The position numbers were made by a program, and so were the translations under genes. Below are positions 54,348-61,468 of a stretch of 64,000 nt of DNA, in pieces. The notes under the pieces are model-generated. The model did no database searches and had not been told where the DNA came from. It worked only from the letters and a program-made list of their open reading frames with translations. The first letter of the stretch is position 1. Each line of letters begins with the position of its first letter. Source of the DNA: Paraburkholderia hospita (GTDB lineage: Bacteria > Pseudomonadota > Gammaproteobacteria > Burkholderiales > Burkholderiaceae); contig NZ_CP026106.1 of assembly GCF_002902965.1 (NCBI RefSeq), positions 2,976,001 to 3,040,000 on the forward strand, in the 5' to 3' direction.

Positions 54348-55637
54348 TCAACCAAGGCTCACGTTCGAACGCGTGAAGCGTCCGTAAATCACATACAGCA
54401 CGAGCGTCGCCGCGAGCAGCAGCCCGCCGAGCGCGCACGCCATGCCCCAGTTGATCGTCACGTTGGTGAAGTACGCGACGTAGTAGCTGACCATCTGATC
54501 GTTCGGTCCGCCGAGCAGCGCCGGCGTGATGTAGTAGCCGATCGCGAGAATGAACACGAGCAGCGCGCCCGCGCCGATGCCCGGATACGTCTGCGGCACA
54601 TACACGCGCCAGAACGCGGCGAACGGATGCGAGCCGAGCGAAATAGCCGCGCGCTGATAGGTCGGCGGAATCGACTTCATCACGCTGTACAGCGGCAGGA
54701 TCATGAACGGCAGCAGAATATGCGTCATCGAGATATAGACGCCGACGCGATTGAACAGCAACGCCAGCGGATCGTGTATCAGCCCCGAGCCGATCAGCGC
54801 CTTGTTGACGAGACCTTCGCTCTGCAGAATCACGATCCACGCGGCGACACGCACGAGGATCGACGTCCAGAACGGAATCAGCACGAGGATCATCACGAGA
54901 TTCGCGCGCCGTTCATTGAGCGTCGAAATCCAGTACGCGAGCGGATAGCCGAGCAGCAGCGCGAACACCGTCACCGCGAAACCGATCACAAACGTGCGGC
55001 TGAATACAGCGAGATAGATCTGCTGCTCGGGGTCGGTCGGAATGATGTGGCCGAACGCGTCCTGCTTGTGATCGAGGGAGGCGAGCAGATAAAACGGCGA
55101 AATCGTGCTGCTGTTCTTGGCAATCGCTTGCCAGTATTTCGCATCGCCCCAACGTTCGTCGAGTTCGATGATCTTCGCCTTGACCTGCGCGGGCGGCAAC
55201 GCGTGGCCCGCGTCGTCGTTCAGCGGCATCGCGCGCGCCGTCTTCGCGACGAGCGAGCGATAGCCAGGAATCTCCGTGTTCAGGCGGCGCGCGAGCGCGC
55301 CCATTGCTTCGCCATCGGCTATTGCGGTGAGATCGGTGGCGAGTGCGCCGTACGCGGCGTCATTCGGCGCGGACTTGCGATCCCAGTCGCGCAGCGCCGT
55401 CACCGTGTGCGGCAATGCTGCCGCGATCTCGGGGTTCTGGACGGCGCGCGTCAACAGCGCGCCGATCGGCACGACGAAGATCAGCAGCAGGAAAATCGCG
55501 AGCGGCGCGATCAGCAGCAGCGCCATCGCGCGCTTCTTCGCTTCGGCGGCTTTCAGCTCGCGCTTGAGTTTGTTGGTCGACTCGGGTGCCGGGTCGGCGG
55601 CGATCGTGATCGTCGTCACAGGTTTCTCCTGCGTCAA
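54348..55637 (-). CDS. polyamine-type ABC transporter permease, PotB/PotH-like with a long periplasmic insert
   Basis: A 429-residue permease, compared with about 280-320 in most PotB/PotH proteins. Residues 1-37 are a charged cytoplasmic head. The first helix (about 38-62) is followed by a hydrophilic insert of roughly 150 residues (about 65-215) before the second helix. The transport core has five more helices and the EAA loop YQRAAISLGSHPFAAFWRVYVPQTYPGI. The insert, which faces the periplasm, may shape docking of the binding protein. It is 62 bp downstream of the binding-protein gene. Confidence 0.9.
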   Translation of the reverse strand: MTQEKPVTTITIAADPAPESTNKLKRELKAAEAKKRAMALLLIAPLAIFLLLIFVVPIGALLTRAVQNPEIAAALPHTVTALRDWDRKSAPNDAAYGALATDLTAIADGEAMGALARRLNTEIPGYRSLVAKTARAMPLNDDAGHALPPAQVKAKIIELDERWGDAKYWQAIAKNSSTISPFYLLASLDHKQDAFGHIIPTDPEQQIYLAVFSRTFVIGFAVTVFALLLGYPLAYWISTLNERRANLVMILVLIPFWTSILVRVAAWIVILQSEGLVNKALIGSGLIHDPLALLFNRVGVYISMTHILLPFMILPLYSVMKSIPPTYQRAAISLGSHPFAAFWRVYVPQTYPGIGAGALLVFILAIGYYITPALLGGPNDQMVSYYVAYFTNVTINWGMACALGGLLLAATLVLYVIYGRFTRSNVSLG

Positions 55638-55699
55638 TGCAGCTTTGCTACAGCGATGCGGCTTCCCTGTGCGGATGCCGCATCGCGTTCACCTCGGAC

Positions 55700-56752
55700 T
55701 TACTTCGACGCCCACGACGAGAAGCGTTGCTCCAGCTCATCACCGTGATCGGTCCAGAACGTCAGGTTCTGCAGCACCGCGTTCTTGCCGTTGGCGGGCG
55801 AGTTCGGCAGATTGGAAAGCGTCTTCGCGTCGAGCGACTTGATCGCCGATTCATTCACCGGGCCATACGCGATGTGCTTCGCGTACTCCTGCTGCGGCTT
55901 CGACGAAATCGTGTACGCAATGTACTTCTCGGCCAGCGCCTTGTTCGGCGTGCCCTTCGGCATTGCCCAGTAGTCGAGGTCGTAGATGCTGCCGTTCCAC
56001 ACCACCTTCAGGTTCTTGCCTTCCTTCTGCGCGGCATCGATGCGGCCGTTATACGCCGTCGACATCACCACATCGCCCGCGACGAGGAATTGCGGCGGCT
56101 GCGCGCCCGCTTCCCACCACTGGATATTCGGCTTCAGCTCGTCGAGCTTCTTGAACGCGCGGTCCTGGCCTTCCTTCGTGCCGAGCACCTTGTAGACGTC
56201 CTTCGGCGCGACGCCGTCGGCCATCAGCGCGAATTCCAGGTTGTAGCGCGCGCCCTTGCGCATGCCGCGCTTGCCCGGGAATTTCTTCGTGTCCCAGAAG
56301 TCAGCCCAGCTCGCGGGCGCCGTCTTCAGCTTGTCGGCGTTGTACGCCATCGCCGTCGACCACACGAAAATGCCGACGCCGCACGTTTGCGGCGCTTCGG
56401 GAATCAGATCCGACTTCTTGCCGAGCTTCGACCAGTCGAGCTTTTCGTACAGGCCTTCGTCGCAGCCGCGGCCGAGGTCGCCCGATTCGACTTCGACGAC
56501 ATCCCAGTTCACATGCTTCGCTTCGACCATCGCCTTCACTTTGGCCTGCTCGCCGTTGTATTCGACAGCCGTCACTTTCGAGCCGCTTTGCGCCTCGAAC
56601 GGCTGGTTGAATGCGGCCTTCTGCGCGTCGCCATTCGCGCCGCCGAAGTTCACGACCGTCAGTTCCGCCGCGTTCGCCTGAGCAACGGCGCCGAGCGCGA
56701 TGAGGACAGCGCCGACAGCCACGGCACAGCGCGATTGCACGATCTTCTTCAT
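55700..56752 (-). CDS. polyamine-type periplasmic substrate-binding protein, PotD/PotF-like
   Basis: A 350-residue binding protein with a Sec signal peptide (residues 1-28, cleavage after ANA). The mature part starts AELTVVNFGGANGDAQKAAF and has the two-lobed extracellular solute-binding family 1 fold. Conserved stretches are VDVVEVESGDLGRGCDEG-like (NWDVVEVESGDLGRGC), GVGIFVWSTAMAYN and YDLDYWAMPKG. Cysteines in GRGCDEG and PQTCGVG could form a disulfide. It lies between the ATPase and permease genes. Confidence 0.92.
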   Translation of the reverse strand: MKKIVQSRCAVAVGAVLIALGAVAQANAAELTVVNFGGANGDAQKAAFNQPFEAQSGSKVTAVEYNGEQAKVKAMVEAKHVNWDVVEVESGDLGRGCDEGLYEKLDWSKLGKKSDLIPEAPQTCGVGIFVWSTAMAYNADKLKTAPASWADFWDTKKFPGKRGMRKGARYNLEFALMADGVAPKDVYKVLGTKEGQDRAFKKLDELKPNIQWWEAGAQPPQFLVAGDVVMSTAYNGRIDAAQKEGKNLKVVWNGSIYDLDYWAMPKGTPNKALAEKYIAYTISSKPQQEYAKHIAYGPVNESAIKSLDAKTLSNLPNSPANGKNAVLQNLTFWTDHGDELEQRFSSWASK

Positions 56753-56810
56753 GATGGTTCCTCTTTGGTGTGATGAACTGCTTACGACGTGGACGTTGTT
56801 GTGTTTCTAC

Positions 56811-57911
56811 TCACGCGAACACGCGCAGATGCTCCGGCGCGAATTCGAGCGCGACGGGCGCGCCCGGCGCGAAACCGTCGAGTGCTTCCGTGCCGAGCGG
56901 CACCTTCACGAAGCACTCGTCCTGTTGCGGCAAACCACAGCGCATACGCACGTGATCGCCGAAATAGATGAGCCCGCGCGCTTCGCCCGCCACCGCATTC
57001 GCGCCGGGCCGCGCCAAGCCCACCGCGCCCGCCGCGAGCTTCATCCGCTCCGGCCGGATGCACGCGACGCCTTGCGCGCCCGCTTGCGCGCCACCGATAT
57101 TCCGCCCGACCAGACGCGTTCCGTCGATCAGGTGAAACTCGCAGTAGTCGCCGTCGACATTCGCGATCGTGCCGCGCAGCCGGTTGCTATCGCCGATGAA
57201 GTTCGCGACGAACTCGTTGCACGGCGCCTCATAAAGGCTATTGACGGTATCGAGCTGCTGCACGATGCCCTTGTCGAACACGGCGACGCGGTCGGACATC
57301 GTCAGCGCTTCGCCCTGATCGTGCGTCACGTAGACGAAGGTGACGCCGAGCTTTTCGTGCAGCGATTTGAGTTCGTATTGCATGTGCTCGCGCAACTGCT
57401 TGTCGAGCGCGCCGAGCGGCTCGTCCATCAGCACGAGCTTGGGTTCGAACACGAGGGCGCGCGCCAGCGCGATGCGCTGCTGCTGGCCGCCCGACAACTG
57501 CGCCGGGTAACGCTTCGCAAAGCCTTCCATGCGCACCATCTTCAGCGCGTTGTTGACTTTGTGCGCGCGTTCGTCGGCGGACAGCTTGCGTACCGTCAGC
57601 GGATACGCGACGTTCTGCTCGACCGTGAGATGCGGAAACAGCGCGTAGTTCTGAAACACCATGCCGATGTTGCGCTTGTGCGGCGGCACGTTGTTGAGCA
57701 GCTGACCGTCGAGCCAGATCTCGCCGCCCGTCGGAAATTCGAAGCCTGCGAGCATCATCAGGCAGGTCGTCTTGCCGGAACCGGAGGGTCCGAGCAGCGT
57801 GAGGAATTCGCCTTGATAGATGTCGAGATCGAGTTGCTTGACGACGAGCGTTTCGCCGTCATACGTCTTGCGCACACCCCGAAAGCTGACGATTACGTCT
57901 TCGGTTTTCAT
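56811..57911 (-). CDS. polyamine-type ABC importer ATPase, PotA/PotG-like
   Basis: A 366-residue ATPase that powers the importer. Walker A is GPSGSGKTTC (about residue 42), the Q-loop is GMVFQNYALFPH, the signature is LSGGQQQRIALARAL, Walker B is KLVLMDEPLGALD and the H-loop is VTHDQGEAL. The C-terminal TOBE domain (about 280-366) is typical of PotA. It is the promoter-proximal gene of the minus-strand operon, and its upstream region carries the hairpin array and the divergent MocR regulator. Confidence 0.94.
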   Translation of the reverse strand: MKTEDVIVSFRGVRKTYDGETLVVKQLDLDIYQGEFLTLLGPSGSGKTTCLMMLAGFEFPTGGEIWLDGQLLNNVPPHKRNIGMVFQNYALFPHLTVEQNVAYPLTVRKLSADERAHKVNNALKMVRMEGFAKRYPAQLSGGQQQRIALARALVFEPKLVLMDEPLGALDKQLREHMQYELKSLHEKLGVTFVYVTHDQGEALTMSDRVAVFDKGIVQQLDTVNSLYEAPCNEFVANFIGDSNRLRGTIANVDGDYCEFHLIDGTRLVGRNIGGAQAGAQGVACIRPERMKLAAGAVGLARPGANAVAGEARGLIYFGDHVRMRCGLPQQDECFVKVPLGTEALDGFAPGAPVALEFAPEHLRVFA

Positions 57912-57928
57912 CGTGTCCGTCTCCTGTC

Positions 57929-58054
57929 GGTCCAGGTTAGCGCTTTAGCGCTTACCTGGACCCCATGCCGTACCGATCAGAGTTAGCGCTTTAGCGCTTA
58001 CTCTGATCCTACGGCGAGTCGACCGGAGTTGGCGCTTTAGCGCCAACTCCAATC
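57929..58054. repeat. three 34-bp palindromic hairpins at an exact 46-bp period
   Basis: Copies start at 57929, 57975 and 58021. Each has two 15-nt arms around the loop TTTA. The inner arm is TTAGCGC/GCGCTTA in copies 1 and 2 and TTGGCGC/GCGCCAA in copy 3. The outer arms differ between copies (GGTCCAGG, GATCAGAG, GACCGGAG) while their partners change to match, except for two mismatches in copy 3. Spacers of 12 bp are not conserved. The covarying arms argue for selection on structure. The array lies in the spacer between the potA-like gene and the MocR gene. Confidence 0.85.
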
Positions 58055-58096
58055 CCCCAGCTTTGCTGCTTCATCTACGGGTTTCTACGCAGATTT

Positions 58097-58194
58097 GGTT
58101 CCACCCGTTTTGAAGAATCGCATCGATTGCGTGATCCACTATAGCCCGTTACGGTTCTACAATAGGGAACCATTTCATAATTCCGGATAGAACC
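58097..58194. promoter_or_regulatory. cluster of GGTTC/GAACC half-sites before the MocR gene
   Basis: GGTTCCAC (58097-58104), GGTTCTAC (58153-58160), GAACC (58167-58171) and TAGAACC (58188-58194) form direct and inverted repeats just before the regulator start. MocR-type proteins often bind such spaced half-sites in their own divergent promoter. This is a candidate operator. Confidence 0.45.
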
Positions 58195-58196
58195 AC

Positions 58197-59774
58197 TTGG
58201 ATACGGTGATCCTGTCGGACTGGCTCGCCGCGCGGCTCGACCGGACGGCTGGCGAACCCGTCTATCGACAAGTGCTCGGACTGATGCAGCAGGCCATTCT
58301 GACGGGCCAGTTGCTGCCCGGCGCCAAGCTGCCCAGCTCGCGTATGCTCGCGTCGGACCTCGGCATCGCGCGCAATACGGTGCTGCATGTCTACGATCAG
58401 CTCACGGCGGAAGGCTATGTGTTATCGACCACGGGCAGCGGCACCTACGTCGCCGACACGCGGCCGGACACGGCCGCCGTCAACGCGCGCAAGGCGCCAC
58501 CCGCCGCGAGTGGCTCCATTGGCGCGGTCGTTGGTGCTGTCGGCGTCATGCCGGGCGCGAACGTCGCGCAGACCACTGTGCCCGCACGCGACAGTTTGTC
58601 GACACGCGGCGCGCGCCTGATTCGCCAGGCGGGCGTATCAGCCAGGCAGTGGGGCGCGTTCATGCCCGGTGTGCCAGATGTCGCCGAGTTTCCGGCGCGC
58701 ACGTGGAGCCGCCTGCAGGCCAAGCTCTGGAAGGAAGCGAATCCCGATCTGCTGACGTATGCGCCGGGCGGCGGCTATCGTCCGCTGCGGCGCGCGTTGT
58801 CGGATTATCTGCGCGTCGCGCGCTCGGTGAAGTGCACGCCCGACCAGATCATCATCACAACGGGTATTCATCAGTCGATCGATCTCGCCGTGCGTCTGCT
58901 CACGGACGTCGGCGACCGCGCGTGGGTCGAGGAACCTTGCTATTGGGGCGCGCGCAGCGTGCTGCAATCGTCGGGGCTGACGCTCGCGCCCGTGCCCGTC
59001 GATGAAGAAGGGTTAAATCCGCGCGAATCCGACTTGCAGACGCCGCCGCGCATCGCGCTCGTCACGCCGTCGCATCAGTATCCGCTCGGCATGGTGATGA
59101 GCCTCGCGCGCCGCCGCACGCTGCTCGAATACGCGCGTCAGCACGGCGTGTGGATCATCGAGGACGACTACGACAGCGAGTTCCGCTATGGCAGCCGGCC
59201 ACTCGCGTCGCTGCAAGGACTCGACGACGCCGGCCAGGTGATCTATGTGGGCAGCTTGGGGAAGATGCTGTTTCCGGGTTTGCGGATCGGCTACATGATC
59301 GCGCCGGAACATCTCGTCGATACGTTTCGCACGGGCGTGGCCGAGCTGTATCGCGAAGGACAACTGATGCAGCAGGCCGTGCTGACCGAGTTCATCATGG
59401 ACGGCTATCTGACGTCACACGTGCGGCGCATGCGCGCGTTGTACGGCGAGCGCCGCCAGATCCTGATCGACGCGATCACCGCGCGTTTCGGCGACGCGCT
59501 GCCCGTGATGGGCGACGAAGCGGGCCTGCATCTGGTGCTCGGCCTGCCCGACGACGCGAACGACCGCGAGGTGACAGCCGCTTCGTACGACGCGGGCGTG
59601 ATCGTGCGGCCGCTCGCGGCGTACTACAACAGCGAAACGCCGGCGCGCCGTGGCCTGTTGCTCGGCTACGCGTGTGTGCCGAACGACCGCATCGGACCGG
59701 CGTTCGATACGCTCGCGAACGTGATCGAAAGGACTGCGTTCAAAACGACGGCCGCGCCTACTCGGGCGGCTTAG
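58197..59774 (+). CDS. MocR-family regulator (GntR-type DNA-binding domain fused to a PLP aminotransferase-like domain)
   Basis: A protein of about 525 residues. The N-terminal winged helix (about 17-90) has EPVYRQVLGLMQQAILTGQLLPGAKLPSSRMLA. The C-terminal domain has the fold of type I aminotransferases, with PLP lysine in VGSLGKMLFPG (Lys356 counting from the TTG) and EDDYDSEFRY before it. The start is uncertain: TTG at 58197 has GGATAG upstream, and GTG at 58206 is possible. It is divergent from the polyamine-type importer, so it probably controls that operon, with PLP or an amine adduct as effector, by inference. PdxR- and GabR-like functions are alternatives. Confidence 0.88.
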   Translation: MDTVILSDWLAARLDRTAGEPVYRQVLGLMQQAILTGQLLPGAKLPSSRMLASDLGIARNTVLHVYDQLTAEGYVLSTTGSGTYVADTRPDTAAVNARKAPPAASGSIGAVVGAVGVMPGANVAQTTVPARDSLSTRGARLIRQAGVSARQWGAFMPGVPDVAEFPARTWSRLQAKLWKEANPDLLTYAPGGGYRPLRRALSDYLRVARSVKCTPDQIIITTGIHQSIDLAVRLLTDVGDRAWVEEPCYWGARSVLQSSGLTLAPVPVDEEGLNPRESDLQTPPRIALVTPSHQYPLGMVMSLARRRTLLEYARQHGVWIIEDDYDSEFRYGSRPLASLQGLDDAGQVIYVGSLGKMLFPGLRIGYMIAPEHLVDTFRTGVAELYREGQLMQQAVLTEFIMDGYLTSHVRRMRALYGERRQILIDAITARFGDALPVMGDEAGLHLVLGLPDDANDREVTAASYDAGVIVRPLAAYYNSETPARRGLLLGYACVPNDRIGPAFDTLANVIERTAFKTTAAPTRAA

Positions 59775-59808
59775 CAGGGCACCCTCGCGCGGCGCGTCGA
59801 ACGCGTTA

Positions 59809-60396
59809 CTAGCCGTTCGTCGTCAGATGCATCGGGCGATGCGCGATGCGCTCCGCTTCGGGCTTCTCCACCCGCTCGATCGACACCTTCGTCACGCCCG
59901 CGCGATGCATGCCGAGCGCCGACGCGGCGAGATACGACAGATCGATCACGCGGCCGCGCGCGTAGGGCCCTCGGTCGTTGATGCGCACCACCACCGACTT
60001 CGAACTCGCCAGCGACGTCACGCGTACATACGATCCAAGCGGCAGCGTCCGATGCGCGGCCGTCATCGCGTACATATCGTAGTGCTCGCCATTCGCCGTG
60101 CGATGACCGTGAAAGCCACGGCCGTACCACGACGCGAGCCCCAGTTGCCTGAAGTGCGACGTGTGCCCTTTCGCGCTCGCTGCATGCGCCAGATGCACGG
60201 CATGCGCGGCGCGGTTGGCGCGGTTTTTTGGATCGACGGGCGCGCCGTGCTGCGCGTTTTTCGCCTTGGCACGCAGCTTCGGATCAACCGGCTTATGTTT
60301 CCCGCCAGCCGCCGATACCGACGCGGGCAGCGCGCTCGCCAGCAGGAAGAACGAAACGGACGCGCCGAGGCGTCGTAACAGCGGGTTCTTTTTCAA
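59809..60396 (-). CDS. septal ring lytic transglycosylase RlpA family protein
   Basis: A 195-residue exported protein. It has a signal peptide (residues 1-29), a Lys/Ala/His-rich linker (30-80) and the RlpA double-psi beta-barrel (about 85-180) with [30 protein letters not shown] and [18 protein letters not shown]. Some members cleave glycan strands lacking stem peptides at the division site. No SPOR domain is present, so septal targeting cannot be assumed. It converges with the MocR gene. Confidence 0.88.
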   Translation of the reverse strand: MKKNPLLRRLGASVSFFLLASALPASVSAAGGKHKPVDPKLRAKAKNAQHGAPVDPKNRANRAAHAVHLAHAASAKGHTSHFRQLGLASWYGRGFHGHRTANGEHYDMYAMTAAHRTLPLGSYVRVTSLASSKSVVVRINDRGPYARGRVIDLSYLAASALGMHRAGVTKVSIERVEKPEAERIAHRPMHLTTNG

Positions 60397-60506
60397 GCGA
60401 TGGCTCGTCTTCGAAATGGCATCGTGCGATGCGCTTCGGCGGCAGTCACGCAGAGCCTGGACCGGGCCGCAGGACGGAGCACGACGCGCGTCGCCAGGCG
60501 ACCGGG

Positions 60507-61274
60507 TTAGCCCGAACGTTTCGGCAGGTAGCTTTGGGGATCGACTGCCTTGGTGCCGTCGCGCAGTTCGAAGATGAGGTACGGATGGGGATTGTCGGCA
60601 GCGCCCATTTCGGCGATCGGTTGGCCTTGCTTGACCGCGTCGCCTTCCTTGACGAGCAGCTTCGCGTTGTTGCCGTAGGCGCTCACGAAACGTTTGTCGT
60701 GCTTGACGATGACGAGCAGCCCGTACGCCTTGATCTCAGAGCCTGCGTAGATCACGCGGCCGGTACTCGCTGCCCGGATCGTCTCGCCGGCTGTGCCGCT
60801 AATATGAATAGCCTTCGACTGGCCGTCTCCGGCAATCGACGTCACCGGCCCCGATGCGGGCCAGATGAAGCGCACCTGCTGCGAGGGCGCAGCAGGCGGC
60901 GCGACATTGCCGGTTGCTGCCCTGGATTCCGGCGCGCCCGTCTGCACGGGCCCGGACGCCGCCACTGGATCAGGCGCCACGCGAAGCACCTGGCCGACGC
61001 TCACCGGGTAGTCGTCCGGAAGACGGTTCCAGCGGGCAACCTGCATGGGATCACGCCCGAACGCAGCCGCGACGCCCGCCAGCGTATCGCCCGGATTCAC
61101 GCGATAGAAGCCCGCCGAAACAGGCGCAGGCGCCTCGAGCGAGGGTGGGCGCGCCTCGGGCGAACTGGTAAAGAGGTCGCCCCACGGCGCACTTGCACAA
61201 CCGGCGAGCGCCAATGCGACGCTCGCGATCAATAGCCGTTGCGTCAGCTGGCGGCACGGTTTGAAGATGTTCAT
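60507..61274 (-). CDS. LysM and degenerate LytM (M23-like) lipoprotein, NlpD-type
   Basis: A 255-residue lipoprotein with lipobox LAG-Cys (near residue 26), a LysM peptidoglycan-binding domain (about 55-100, [17 protein letters not shown]) and a C-terminal LytM fold (about 140-250). The zinc ligands of active M23 peptidases are missing: the expected H-x-x-x-D appears as HISGTAG and the H-x-H as YLIFELRD. As with NlpD and EnvC, such proteins activate amidases instead of cutting peptidoglycan. The start at 61274 gives the signal peptide; longer in-frame starts do not. Confidence 0.87.
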   Translation of the reverse strand: MNIFKPCRQLTQRLLIASVALALAGCASAPWGDLFTSSPEARPPSLEAPAPVSAGFYRVNPGDTLAGVAAAFGRDPMQVARWNRLPDDYPVSVGQVLRVAPDPVAASGPVQTGAPESRAATGNVAPPAAPSQQVRFIWPASGPVTSIAGDGQSKAIHISGTAGETIRAASTGRVIYAGSEIKAYGLLVIVKHDKRFVSAYGNNAKLLVKEGDAVKQGQPIAEMGAADNPHPYLIFELRDGTKAVDPQSYLPKRSG

Positions 61275-61468
61275 CGGAAGACGATCGGAAGGGTGGCATC
61301 GGATGCGCCAGCGGCGCTGCATGTCGCAGCCCGCTGGCACAAGAGTTGGCATCCTTAACGAACGTCGTCGCAATGCGTTGACCCCACGCGCGATCGCTCA
61401 GTCATCCTTGACGATTGTTAACGCGCTTGCACGCAAAAGCGGCAAACACGTGAAGAATCGTCGGCGCG

